Source: Vanilla planifolia (lineage: Eukaryota > Streptophyta > Magnoliopsida > Asparagales > Orchidaceae). From it: a stretch of 64,000 nucleotides of DNA. Below the pieces are notes generated by a model that saw nothing but the letters and a program-made list of their open reading frames with translations, did no database searches and was not told the origin of the DNA. Positions 48,816 through 61,330 of the stretch are shown piece after piece. The stretch spans positions 547,001-611,000 of the forward strand of contig JAIUJO010000619.1 of NCBI GenBank assembly GCA_023846275.1, given 5' to 3'. Position numbers and translations under genes: made by a program. Within the stretch, counting starts at the first letter, position 1. Every line of letters starts with the position of its first letter.

Positions 48816-49080
48816 AAAGGAGAGGAAAGGAGAGTAGAGGAGAGGAGAGGAGAAGAGAGGAGAGGAGTGGTGAGGAGAGGTGAGGAGAGAAGAACAGAGT
48901 AGAGCAGAGTCGAGTAGAGCATAGTAGAGTAGAGCAGAGTAGTGAAGAGCAGAATAGAGCAAAGAAAAGCAGCCCAAAGAATAGTAGAGTAGAGAGGAGG
49001 AGAGCAGAGCAGAGTAGAGCATAGCAAAGCAAAGTAGACCATAATAGAGGAGATAAGAGCATAACGTAGCAGAGGAGAGT
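48816..49080 (+). repeat. Purine-patch module, copy 3 (more diverged)
   Basis: A long GGAGA-type patch (about 48816-48892) ends in GGTGAGGAGAGGTGAGGAGA, matching copy 2. GACCATAATAGAGG (about 49038) and GAGCATAACGTAGCAGAGGA (about 49058) follow, matching copy 1. Offsets are about 4.3 kb to copy 2 and 13.9 kb to copy 1. The GCCAAG..GTGCATAG phrase is not recognisable here. Confidence 0.6.
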
Positions 49081-50770
49081 AGAGTAGAGTAGAGAAAAGA
49101 AGAGCAAAGAAGAGTAGAGCAAAGCAGAGTATAGTAGATCAAAATAAAGCTTGGTTAGGCTAGGCTAGGCTATGCTAAGCTAGGCTAGAGTTGAGTATAA
49201 TAGAGTAGAGTAGAGTAGAGTTGAGTAGAGCTAGGTTAAGCAAGGCTAGCCAAAGTACAGTAAAGAAGAGTAGACTAGAGTAGAATATAGTAGAGTAGTG
49301 TAGGGCTAGGTTAGGCTAGGCTAGGCTAGAGTATAATAGAGTAGAGTAGAGTAGAGTAGAGCAAAGTAGAGCACAATAGAGCAAAGCAGAGCAAAGAAGA
49401 GCAAAATAGAGCAGAGTGAAGTTAAGCTAGGCTTGGTTATGCTAGGCTAGACTAGAGTAGATTATAGTAGAATAGAGTAGAGTAGAGTAAGGTTAGGTTA
49501 GGCTAGGTAAAGTTAGAGTAGAGAATAGTAGAGTAGAGTATAATAGAGTTGAGGAGAGTAAAGTAGAGTAGAGCTAGGTTAGGATACACTAGGCTATGCT
49601 AGGCTAGGCTAGGGAAAGCTCGGCAAGGGCTAAGCTTGAGTAGAGTAAAGTAGAGCAGGGTAAAGTAGAGTAAGCAAAGTTGAGCTAGCTTAGGCTAGGT
49701 TAAGATAAGCTAGGCAAAAGTAGGCTAGAGTAGTCAAGGGTTGAGTAGAATAGAGTGTAGTAGAGTAGAGTAGAGTAGAGTAAAGAAGAGTAGAGAAGAG
49801 CAGAGTAGAGCATAGCAGAGCAAAGTAGAGTAGAGCAAAGTAGAGAAAAAAATAGAGTAGAGCATAGTAAAACAGAGAAAATCAGGGTAGAGCAGAACAT
49901 AGTAGAGTGGAGCAAAGTAGAGTAGAGCAGAGCAGAGCTTAAGTTAGGCTAATCTAGGCTTGCTTAGGCTAAAATAAAGAAGGGTAGAGTAAAATAAAGT
50001 AGATTAGAGTAGAGTAGACCTAGGTTAGGCTAGGTTAGAGTAGAGTAGAGTAGAGTAAAGTAGAGTAGAGTAGAGCTAGGTTTGATAGGGCTAAGCTAGG
50101 CTAAGCTAGGCTAGGCTAGGATAGGAAAGGATAGGCTAGGCTAACCTAGGCTAGAGTAGAGTAGTGTAGAGTAAAGAAGAGCTATGTTAGGTTAGACTAA
50201 ATAGGGCTAAGCTAGAGTGTTAGAAAGGAGAGTAAAGTAGAGTATAGTTGAGCGGAGTTGAGCAATGTAGAGTATAGTAGAGTAGAGCAGAGCAAAGCGG
50301 AGTAGAGTAGACCAAAGCAGTGCAAAGAAGAGCTTGGTTAGGCTAAGCAAGGTGAGGGTAGGCTAGAGTACAGTAGAGAAGCACAGTGCAAGGATAAGCT
50401 AAGCTAGATTAGAGTAGAGTAGAATAGACTATAGTAGTGTATACTATAGCAGAGTAAAGTAGGGAAGAGTAGAGTAGATTATAATAGAGTAGGGTAGAGT
50501 ATAATAGAGTTAGGTAAGGCTAGGCTAGGTTAAGTTATGCTAGAGTAAAGTAACATTGAGAAGAGTAGAGTATAGTAGAGCTCAATTAGACTAGGCTTGT
50601 CTAGAGTAGCAAAGAAGAGTAGAGCAGAGCAGAGCGGAGTAGTGTAGAGTAGAGCAGAGTAGAGCTAGGCTAGGCTAGGCTAGAGTAGAGTGGAGTAGAA
50701 TTCACAAGAGTAGAGGAGAGTAGAGTAGAGCAGAGTAGAGTTGAATATAGTAGAGTAGAGTAGAGCAATG

Positions 50771-50848
50771 TAGAGAAATGCATAGTAGAGTAGAGAAATG
50801 CATAGCAGAGTAGAGATGCATAGAAGAGTCAAAAAATGCATGACGAAG
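50771..50848 (+). repeat. ~20-bp minisatellite with ATGCAT core
   Basis: Four consecutive units: TAGAGAAATGCATAGTAGAG (50771-50790), a one-base variant (50791-50810), an 18-bp variant (50811-50828) and a more diverged unit with AAAAAATGCATGACGAAG (50829-50848). The 20-bp period equals four pentamers. ATGCAT is otherwise rare in the array, so a variant arose once and was amplified locally. Confidence 0.8.
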
Positions 50849-53800
50849 TAGTGCAGAGTAGAGTAGAGTAGAGCAAAGTAGAGTAGAGTAGAGCATAACT
50901 TGGTTAGGATAGGCGAGGCTTTGCCAGGCTAGGTCAAGCTAGGCTAGTCTTGAGTAGAGTAGAGTAGAGTAGAATATAGCAAGGTTAGGGTAGGCTTGGC
51001 TAGGCTATGTTAGAGTAGAGTAGAGTAGAGAAGAGCTAGGTTAGGTTAGGTTAAAGTAGAGTAGTGTAAAGTTGAGTAAAGTAGAGCAGAGCTAGGTTAG
51101 GCTAGAATAGAGTAGAAAAGAGTAGAAAAAAAAAGAGCAGAGCAAAGTAGAGTCGAGCAAAGCATAGTAGTGCTAGGTTAGGCAAAGCTATACTAAGCTA
51201 GGCTAGGCAAGGCAAGGTTAGAGTAAAGTAGAGTAGAGTAGAGCAGAGTAGAGTAGAGTAAAGTAAAGTAGAGTAGAGTATAGTATATTAGAGTAGAGTA
51301 GAGTAAAGTTAGGTAAGGCTAGGCTAGTTAGGCTATTCTAAGCTAGAGTAGAGTAAAGTAGAACAGGGTAGAGTAAAGTTGAGCTAGGTTTGGTGAGGTT
51401 TGGCTAGGCAACGATAATCTAGGCTAGGCTAGGTTAGAGTTGAGTAAGGTAAAGTATAATTGAGTAGAGTAAGCTAAGCATGGTAGAGCATAGGAAAGCA
51501 GAGTAGAGCAGAGCAAGACATAATAGAGTAATGCAGAGCAAAAAAGTGCAGAGGTAGGTTAGGCTAGGCTAGGTTAGAGTAGAGTAGAGTAGCAAAGAGT
51601 GTTGTTGAGTAGAGTAGAGGAGAGTATAGCAGAGCAGAGGAGTGTAGAGTAGAGTAGAGTAGAGTAGAGCAAAGTAGAGAAGAGTAGAACTAAGTAGAGA
51701 AAAGTAGAGCAGTGTTGAGCATAATAGAGTAGAGCAAAGCAAAGTAGAGTAGAGCAGTGTAGAGCAAGGTTAGGCTAGGCTAGGCTATGCTAGGCAAGGT
51801 CAGGCTAGGCTTGAGTAAAGTATAGTAGAGAAGACTAGTGTAGAGCAGAGCTAGGTTAGGTTAGGCTAGGCAAGAGTATAGCAATGTAGAGTAGAGTAGA
51901 GTAGAGGAGCACAGAGCAAAGTAGAGTGGAGCAGAGTCGAGAAGAGTAGAAAAGAGGAGTGCTAAGCTAAGCAAAGTAAAGTAAACTACAATAGAGAAGA
52001 GCATAGTAGAGCAAAGCTAAGTAGAGCTAGGTTAGGCTAGGCAAGCCTAGAGCATATTAGAGTAGAGTTGAGTGTTATAGAGTAGAATTTGGTTAGGTTA
52101 GGCTAAACAAGGCATGAGTAGAGTAAAGTAGAGTAGAGTAGAGTAAAGTAGAGCAGAGCAGAGTAGAGAGGAGCAGAGTAGAGTAGAGTAGAGCAGAGCA
52201 GAGCAGAGCATAGTAGAGCATAATAGAGTAGAGTAGAGATAGGTTTGCCTAGGCTAAGCTCGACTAGAGTAGAGTAGAATACAGCTAAGTTAAGCTAGGC
52301 TAGGCTTGTTTAGAGTATAGTAGAGTAGAGTTGAGTAGACATTAGGAGAGTAGAGTAGAGTAGAGTAGAGCTGGGTTACATAAGGCTGGGCTTGACGAGG
52401 CTTGGCTAGGTTAGGCTAAGTTAGGCAAGGCTAGGCTTGGATATAGTAGAGTAGAATAGAGTCAAGTAGAGTAGAGTAGAGCAAGGTTAGGCGAGGCTAG
52501 GCTAGAGTATAAAAGAGTAGAGTAGAGTAGAGTAGAGCAGATGAGGGTAGAGTAGAGTAGAGTAGTGTAGAGCATTGCATAACAAGGTAGAGTAGAGTAG
52601 AGTAGAGTAAAATAGAGTATAGTATAGTAGAGCTAGGTTAAGCATGGTTAGCCTTAGGTAGGCTAGGATAGGCTACGCTTGGCTAGAGTCAAGTAGAGTA
52701 AAGTAGAGTCGATTAAAGAGCTAGGTTAGGCAAGGCTAGGCTAGAGTATAATAGAGTATAGTAAAATAAAGCAGAACAGGGTAAGGTAGAGTACAGTAGA
52801 GCATTGTAGAGCTGAGTAGAGCAGAGTAGAGCAAAGCAGAGTAAAGCTAAGTTAGGCTATGCTAAACTAAGCTTGGCTAGAGTAGAGTATAGTAGTGTAG
52901 AGTAGAGTAGAGAAGAGTAAAGTTGAGTAGAGTAATGTAGACCGTAGCAAAGTAGAGTAGTACATAGTAGAGCTAAGCTGAGCTGAGTAGAGTAGAGCTG
53001 AGCTTAGTAGAGTAGAGTAGAGTAGAGTAGAGCATAACATAGTAGAGTAAAATAAAGTAGAGTAGAGTAGAGCAGAGCAAAGTAGAGTAGAGCAGAGTAG
53101 AGTGGAGTAGAGTAGAGCAGAGTGGAGCAGAGTAGAATAGAGTAGAGAAGAGTAGAGTAGAGCTGAGTTGAGTAGAGTAGAGTGGAGTGGAGCAAAGCAG
53201 AGCAGAGGAGAGTAGAGCAAATTAAAGTAGAATAGAGTAGATGAGAGGTAGGTTATGCTAGGAAAGGCTAAGCTAAGTTAGAGTAGAGTAGAGTAGAGTA
53301 AAGTAGAGTAGAGTAGAGCTAAGTTAGGTTAAGCTTGACTAGGCTAGGCTAGGTTAGACTGGCTAGGCTCGGCTATTCTAAAATAGAGTGGAGTATAGTA
53401 GAGTAGAGTAGAGTAGAGCTAAGTAATGCTAGGCTAGGCTAGGGTAGGCCTGGATAGGCAAGAGTAAAGTAGAGTAGAGTAGTGCTGAGTAGAGTAGAGT
53501 AGAGTTGAGCAAGGTTAGGCTTTGCTGGCAAAAAGTATAATAAAGGGTAGTAGAGCACAGCAATGGATAGCTGAGTATAAAAAAGCAGAGTAGAGTAGAG
53601 TAGAGCTTTGTTAGGCTATGCCAAGCTAGGGTAGGCTAGGCTAAAGTAGAGTTGAGTAGAGTAAAGTAGATTAGAGTAGAGTAGAGTGGAATAGAGTAGA
53701 GCTGAGCTAGGTTTGGTTAGGCTAGGTGAGGCTAAGCTAGGCTAGGCTAGATTAGGCTAGGTTAGAGTAGAGTAGAGTTGAGTAGAGTGGAGAAAAGTAG

Positions 53801-54170
53801 AGTATAGCTGGTTTGGTTAGGCTAGGCTAGGCTAAAGAATAGTAAAATAAAGTAGAGCAGAGCAGAATAGAGTAGAGTAGAGTAAAGTAGAGTAGAATAG
53901 AGCATAGAAAAATAGAACAGAGAAGAGCAGAGCAAAGCAAAGTAGAGAAGAATATAGCAGAGTAGAGTAAAGCAGAGCATGGTTTGGCTAGGCTAGGATA
54001 TGCTTGGCTAGGTTAGGCTAGAGTAGAGTAGTTTAGAGTAAAGCAGAGTAGAATAGCGCTACGTAAGGTTAGGCTAGGCTAAGTTAGATTGGCTAGGCTA
54101 GACTATGCTAAAGTAGAGTGGAGTAGAGTAGAGCAGAGTAGAGTAGAGCTAAGCAGAGCAGAGTTAGGTT

Positions 54171-54216
54171 AAGCTAGGCTAAGCTAAGATAAGCTAAGCT
54201 AAGCTAAGCTAAGCTA
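54171..54216 (+). repeat. (TAAGC)n homogenised patch
   Basis: A short run made almost wholly of TAAGC units, with about six consecutive near-perfect copies. It is a locally amplified variant of the TAGGC unit. Confidence 0.75.
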
Positions 54217-57200
54217 GGGTAGAGTATAGTAGGGTAGAGTAGAGCTATATTAGGCTAGGTTAGGTTAGGCTAAGTTAGAGTAGAGTAGTGTAGAGCTTAG
54301 TAGAGTAGATTAGAGGAGAGTAGATTAGAGTAAAGTAGAGCTAAGTTAGGCTAAGATTAGCTAAGCTTATATAGGTTAAGTAATTCTAGGCTAGGCTAGA
54401 GTATAATAAAATAGAATAGAGTAGAGTAGACTTGAGCAGAGTAGAGTATAGCTAGGTTAGGCTAAACGAAGCTAGAGTAGACTAGAGAAGAGTAGAGTAG
54501 AGCAAAGCAGAGCAGAGTAGAGTAGAGCAGTGCAAGGTAGAGTAGAGTAGAGTAGAGAAGAGTAAGGTTAGGCTATGCTAAGCTTGGCTAGAGTGGCTAG
54601 GTTAGGCTAGGTTGGAGTAGAGTGGAGTAGAGTAGAATAGTGCAGAGTAGATTAGAGCAGTAGAGATGAGTAAATTAGAGTTGGGTAGAGCAGAAGAGAG
54701 CAAAAAAGAGATAAGTATAGTAGAGCAGAGAGAAATAAAGTAAAGTAGATTTAAGTTAGGTTAAGCAAGGCTAACCTATGCTAGGCTAGGTTATGTTAGG
54801 CAAGGTTAGAGTAGAGTAGAGTATGCTAGAATGGAGTAAAGTAGAGCATAGCAGAGCAGACTTGTGTAGAGCAGAGCAGAGCTTTGTTAAGTATAATAGA
54901 GCAGTGATGAGTAGAGCAGAGCATAGTAAAGCTTAGTAGAGTAGAGTAGAGTAGAGAATAGCAGAGTTGAGCAAAGCAGAGTAGAGAAGAGCTAAGATAG
55001 GCTAGGCTTGGTTATGCTAGGCTAGAGTACAGTAGAGTAGATTAGAGTAAAGCTAGGTTAGGTTAGGCTAGGCAAGGCTACTCTATAGTATTATAAACCA
55101 AAGTACAGTAGAATAGAGCAAAGCATAGTAAAGTAGGGAAGTGCAGAGCAAAGCAGAGAATAGTAGAGTAGAGCTAGGTTATGCAAGGCTAGGCTAAAGT
55201 AGTATAAAGCTAGGTTAGGTGAGGCTATCCTAGGTTAGAGTAGATTAGCGTTGAGTTGAGTAAAGTTATTACGAAAGTGTAGAGTAAAGTAAAGTGGAGT
55301 AGAGCTGGGTTAGGCTAGGCTCGACTAGAGTAGAGTAGAGTAGAATAGAGAAGAGTGGAGGAGAGCAGAATAGAGTGGAGTAGAGTAAACTAGAGCAAAG
55401 CAGAGTAGGGGAGAGGAGAGGAGAGCTGAGTAGAGCAGAGTAGAGGAGAGTAGAGTAGAGCAGAGTGGACCAGAGTAGAGTGAGTAGAGTAGAGTAGAGC
55501 TAGGTTAGGCTAAGCTAGGCAAGGTTAGCATAGCCCAGAGAGTAGAGTAGAGCTAGGTTAGGCTATGCTAGGCAAGAGTATGATTGAGTAAAGGAGAGTT
55601 AAGTATAGTAAAAATGAGTAGAGAAGAATAGAGTAGAGTAGAGCATAGTAGAATAGAGCAAAGAAGAGTAGAGTAGAGCTGAGCAGAGGTAGAATAGGCT
55701 TGGCTAGGCAAGGTTAGTCTATGCTAGGTTAGAGTAGAGTAGAGTAGGGTTAGCATAGGCTAGGCTAAATTATGCTAGAGTAGAGTAGAGTAGAGTAGGG
55801 TAGAGTAGAGTCAAGTAGAGCAAAACATTGTAGAGTAGAGCATGACAAAGTTGAGTTGAGTGGAGCAGAGTAGAGTAGAGTAGAGTAGAGCAAAGTTAAG
55901 GTGAGCTAGGTTAGGCTAGGCTAAGCAAGGCTAGTTATTATATAGTAGTGTAGAGTAAAGTAGAGTAGTGTAGGGTAGAGTAAAGCAAAGCTGAGCTAAG
56001 TTACGTTAAACTAGGCAAGGCTAAGCTAGGTTGGGCTAGGCAAGATTTTTAGAGTAGAGTAAAGCAAAGTAGAGCTAGGTTAGTTTAAATAGAGTAGAGT
56101 AAAGTAAAGTAGGGTAGAGTAGAGTAGAGTAGATTAGAGTAGAGTAGAGTAGAGTAGAGTATAGCATAGTAGAGCAAAACAAAGCAGTATAGAGTAGAGT
56201 AGAGCAGAGTAGAGCAGAGTAAAGTAATATAGAGCAGAGTAGAGTAGAGTAGAGCAAAGCACAGTAGAGGAGAACATAGTAAAGAAGAGAAAAGTATGGC
56301 AAAGTAGAGTAGAGAAAAGCATAATGGAGAATAGTAGAGCAGAGCTAGGTTAGGCTAGGCTAGAGTAGAGTATAGTAGAGTAGAGTGCAATTGAGTCTAG
56401 TAAAGTAGAGTAAAGCTAGATTAGGCTAGGCTAGGCTAGGTGAGGGAAAGCTTGGCTAGGTTAGCTTAGGCTAGTTTAGAGTAGAGTGGAGTAGAGCTAA
56501 TTTAGGCGAGGTTGGGCAATGCTAGGCTAAGCTTTGTAAGAGTAGAGTAGAGTAGAGTAGAGTAGGGTAGAGTAAAGTAGAGATGAGTTGAGTAAAGCAA
56601 AGCAGAGTAGAGCATAGTAGAATAGAGTAAAGTAGAGTAGAGCAGAGTAGAGCAAAGCAGAGATCGATTAGGCTAGGCTACGCTAGGTTAGAGTAAAGTA
56701 GAGTTGAGTAGAGCAAGGATAGGCTTGGCTAGGCTAGGTCGTAGTAAAGCAGAGTAGAGTAGAGTCGAGTATAGTAGAATAGAGTAGATTTGAGTAGAGT
56801 AGAGTAAAGTTGAGTAAAGTAGAGCAATGCTAGGCCAGGCTAGGCATGTGTAGGCTAGGCTAAAGTAGAGTGGAGTAGAGCAGAGTAGAGTAGAGTAGAG
56901 AAGAGCTAGATTAGGCTAAGCCAGGCTACAATACAATAGAGCAGAGTAGAATATAGTAGAGTAGAGTAGGGCAAAGTAAAGCAGAGTGGAGCAAAGATGA
57001 GTAGAGCAGAGCAGAGTAGTGCAAAGTAGAGGGAACTAGAGCAAAGTAGAGCAGAGCAGAGTAAAGACGAGCAACGCATACCAGAGTAGAGCTAGGTTAG
57101 GCTAGGTTAAGCAAGGCTAGTCCAAAGTAGAGTAGAGTAGAGCTAGTTAGGATAAGCTAGGCTAGGCTAGGTTAGAGTAAAGTAGAGTAGGGTAGAGTAG

Positions 57201-58719
57201 AGCTAGGTTTGGGTAGGCTAGTCGAGGCAAGGTTAGGCTAGTCTAGCTAGAGTAGAGTAGAGTAGAGAATAGTAGAGCTTGGTTAGGATAGGCTATGCAA
57301 GGCAAGGGTGCAATAGAGTAGAGCATATTAGAGTAGAGTAAAGAAGAGCTGAGTAAAGTAGAGTTGAGCAGAGTAGAGCAAAGCAAAGTGGACTAGAGAT
57401 GAGTAGAGTAGAGCAAAGAAAAGTATGGTAGAATCGAGCAGAGTAGAGCTAGGTTAGGCTATCCTAACTTAAGCTAAGCTAGAGTAGATTATGGTAGAGT
57501 AGGGCTATATTACGAGAGTAGAGTAGAGTAAAGTAGAGTAGAGTGGAGTAAAGTAGGGTAGAGCTAGGGAGGTAGGCAAGGCTAAGCTAGGATAGCATCT
57601 AGTAGAGTAAAGTGGAGTAGTATGGAGTAGAGTAGAGTAGAGTATAGTGGAGTATAGTAGAATAGAGCTCAATTAGGCTAGGCTAGGCTAGGCTAGAGTA
57701 TAATAGAGTACAACAGCATAGAGTAAAGTAGAGAAGAGTAAACAAAGCAGAGTAGAGCAGAGTAGAATACATCAGAGAAGAGTAGGTGGAGTAGGGAAGG
57801 GTAGGGCAGAGTAGAGCAGAGTAGAGTATAGTAGAGAGGAGCTTAGTGGAGTAGAGTAGAGCTAAGTTAGGCTAAGCTATGCTAGGCAAGGTTAAAGTAG
57901 CATAGAATAGAGTAGAGTAGAGTAGAGTATAGTATAGTATAATAGAGTAGAGATGAGTATAGTAGAGTAAAGCTAGGTTTTTGCTAAGCTAAGCTAGGTT
58001 AGGCTAGGCTATAGTAGAGTATAGTATGGTAGAGTAGAGTAGAGTAGAGTAAAGTAGAGTAGGGTGGAGTAGGGTAGAGTAGAGTAGAGGAGGGCAAAGT
58101 AGATTAGAGTACAGTTGAGTAGTGTAGTGCATAATAGAGAAGGGAAAAGTAGAGCATAGTAGAATAGAGCAGAGTAAAGTGGAGTAGAGCAAAGTAGAGC
58201 AGGGTAGAGCAGAGTGGATTTGAGAAGAGCACAACTAGGTTAGGCTATGTTAGGATTGGATAGAGTAGAGTAGAGTACAGCTTGGTTAGGCGAAGCTCGT
58301 TAGAGTAGAAGAGACTTGAGTAAAGTGGAGTAGAGTAGTGTAAGGTAGAGTAGAGTGGAGTAGAGTAGACTAGAGTAGAGTTGAGTATAGTAGAATAGAG
58401 TAGAGCATAGCTAGGTTAAGGTAGGCTAATAAAGGCTTGGCTATCATAGGCTAGGCTAAGCTAGGCTAGAATAGAGTAGAGTAGAGTAGAATTAAGTAAA
58501 GTAAAGCAAGGTTAGGCGAGGTTAGGATACGTTAAAATAGGCTAGAGTATAGTAGAGTAAAGTAAAGTAGAGCAGAGCAAAAAAGAGCAGAAGAGAGTAG
58601 AGAAAAGCAAAGTAGAGCAGAGCAGAGAAGATAATAGTAGAGTAGAGCAGAGTAGAGTAGAGCAGAGTAAAGTAGAGTAGGGTAGACTAAGATAGAGTAG
58701 AGTAGAGCAGAGCTAAGTT

Positions 58720-58769
58720 AGGCTAAGCTAGGCTAAGCTAGGCTAAGCTAGGCTAAGCTAGGCTAAGTT
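58720..58769 (+). repeat. Decamer repeat AGGCTAAGCT x5
   Basis: Five near-perfect tandem copies of a 10-bp dimer, TAGGC plus TAAGC in alternation. It shows that two-pentamer dimers can be amplified as a unit. Confidence 0.85.
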
Positions 58770-60595
58770 AGGCTAGGCTAGTAGAGAGTAGAGTAGAGCT
58801 AGGTTAAGTTAGGTTAGAGTAGAGTATTATAGAGTAGAGTAGAGTAGAGCTAGGTTTGGCTAGGCTAGGCAAGCTAAGTTAGGGTATACTAGGTTATGCT
58901 GGAGCATAGTAGAGTAGAGTATAAAAGAGTAGAGTAAACTAATGCAAGGCAAGGCTAGGATAGAGTACAATAGAATGGAATAGGGTAGAGTAGAGTAGAG
59001 CATTATAGAGTAGAGCAGAGCAAAAAAGAGTGGACCAGAGTTGAACAGAGTAGAGCAGAGTAGAACAGAGTAGAGAAGAGCAGAGCAGAGCATTGTAGAG
59101 CAGAGCCAAGCAGAGTAGAGCAAGGTTAGGCTAAGCAAGACTAGGTTAGGCGAACTAAGGCTTGGCGAGGCTAGTATAGGCTATGTTAGAGTAGAGTAGA
59201 GTAAAGTAGAGTTTAGTAGAGTAGAGTAAAGTAAAGTTTAGTAGATTAGAGTAAAGTAGATTAGAGTAGAGCTATGTTATACAAGGCTAGGCTAGGGTAA
59301 GCTAAGATAAGCTATGTTAGAGTAAAGTAGAGTAGAGTATATCATGGTTAGGCTAGGCTAGGCTTGGCTAAGCCAAGCTAGAGTAGAGTATAGTAGAGTA
59401 CAACCTAGTAGATTAGAGTAGAGTAGAGCAGAGCAGAGCAAAGTAGAGCAAAGCAGAGCAATACAGAGCAGAGGATGGTAGCATAGAGCAGAGCATAGTT
59501 GAAAAGAGTAGGGTAGAGTTGGGGAGAGCAAGGTAGATTATAGTAGAGTTAGGTTAGGCTATGCTAAGCTAAGCGAGGCTAGGCTATGCTAGGTTAGAGT
59601 AGAGCATAGTAGAGTAGAGTAGAGTAGAGTAGAATAGAGAAGAGTAGAGTAGAGTAGAGTAGAATAGAGTAGAGTAAAGTATAGTATAGTATAGTAATGG
59701 AAAGTGGAGTATAATAGAGTAGAGAAGAGCTAGGTTAGGTTAGGTTAGGCTAGGCTAGGCTAAGCTAGGTTATAATATAATAGAGTATAGTAGAGTTGAG
59801 TAGAGCAGAGCAAAGCAGAGTAGGGTAGAGTAGAGCAAAGTAGAGAAGAGCATAGCAAAGTGGAGTATAGCAAAGCAGAGCTAGATAGAGTAAAGTAGAG
59901 TAGAGCTAAGCTGAGCTAGGATTAGCTAGGGTAGGCTGGGTTAGGCTAGGCTAGAGTAGGGAAGGGTTGAGAAAGGTTAGGGTAGGTTAGGTTAGGCTAG
60001 GTTAGAGTAAAGTAGAGTAGTGTATAGTAGTGTAGAGTAGAGAATAGGAGAGTGAAGTAGAGTGGAGTAGAGCTAGGTTATGCTAGGCTAGGCAAGGTTA
60101 GGCCAGAGTAAAGTACAATAGAGTTAAGCAGAGTAGAGTAAAGCAGAGTAGAGTTGAGCAGAGCAGAGTAAAGAAAAGTAGAGCATAGTAGAGCAAAGTA
60201 GAGTAGAGCAAAGAAGGGCAAAGCAAAAAAGAGAAGAGCAGAGCTAAGTTAGGTTAGGCTAGGCTAGAGTAGAGTAGAGTAGAGGTTAGTAGAGTAGAAT
60301 AGCATGGAGTAGAGTAGAGTAGAATAGAGTAGAGTAGAGCAAAGTAGAGCAAAGCAAAGCAAAGTAGAGAAGAGCAAAATAGAGCAGAGTAGAGCAGAAG
60401 AAAGTAGAGCTAGGTTAGTTTAAGCATGCAGAGATAAGGCTAGGCTAGGCTAGGTTAGAGTATAATAGAGTAGAGTATAATAGAGTAGACTATAATAGAG
60501 TATAGTAGAGTAGAGTAGAGTAGAGCTATATAAAGCTAGGCTAAGCTTGGGAAGGCTAGGTTACGTTAGGCTAGGAAAGAGTAGAGTAGAGTAGA

Positions 60596-60930
60596 GCTAG
60601 GTTAAGCTAGGCTAGAGTAGAGTAAAACGAAGCAAAGCAGGGCAGTGCAAAGAAGAGAAGAGCAAAGTTTCTTAGAGGAGAGCATAGTAGGGCAGAGTAA
60701 AGCATAGCAGAGTAAAATAGAGCAGAGTAGAGCTAGCTTAAGCAAAGCTATGCTAGGATAGAGTAGAGAAGAGTTGAGTAGAGTAGAGTAGAGTAGAGAA
60801 TAGTATAATAGAGTAGTATAGAGGAGTTTAGAGTATAGAATATTATTTTATAGTAGTGTAGAGTAGGTTAGAGCTACGTTAGGCTAGGGTAGGAAAGGCT
60901 AGGCTAGGTTAGAGTAGAGCAGAGTTGGGT
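60596..60930 (+). repeat. Segment related to 39483-39800
   Basis: Partner of the upstream segment (offset about 21.1 kb), carrying the same ordered rare phrases. It also has a local AT-rich variant (GAATATTATTTTATAG near 60837-60852), matched by TATAATATTGTATTGTAT at 39704-39722. Confidence 0.7.
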
Positions 60931-61330
60931 AGAGTAGAGTAGAGTAGAGTACATTAGAGTAGAGTAGAGTAGAATAGAGTGGAGTAGAGTAGAGCAGACT
61001 AAAGTAGAATAGAGGAGAGGAGAGGAGAGTAGAGTAGAGTAGAGTAGAGCATAGCAGAGTAGAGGAGAGGGGCAAAGTAGAATAGAGCAGAGTAGAAGAA
61101 AATAGAGTAGAGTAGAGTGGAGTCATGCAATGTAGAGAAAAGCTAGGTTAGGTAAAGATAGGCTATGATAGAATAGAGTAGTGTAGAGTATAGTAGAGTA
61201 GAGTACTATAGAGTATAGAAGTGTAAAGCTAGGTTAGGTTAGTGTAGGCTAGGGTAGGCTAGGCTAAACTAGGCTAAGCGAGGCTAGAGTATAGTAGAGT
61301 TGATTAGAGTAGAGTAAAGCTAGATTAGGT

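Larger units (their letters stand above)
49081..61330 (+). repeat. Satellite array, interior
   Basis: Alternating blocks continue. Local variant repeats are at 50771-50848 (ATGCAT units), 54171-54216 (TAAGC) and 58720-58769 (decamer). TATAG clusters lie near 57927-57945 and 59679-59697. The stretch at 53530-53585 is more degenerate than its surroundings but unrecognised. The segment at 60596-60930 is the partner of 39483-39800. No gene is visible. Confidence 0.7.

Noticed and set aside
53530..53585. Possible foreign insertion in the array
   Set aside because: The stretch is more degenerate than its neighbours but still keeps TAGAG-like units and has no terminal repeats or duplication, so it is probably just mutated satellite.
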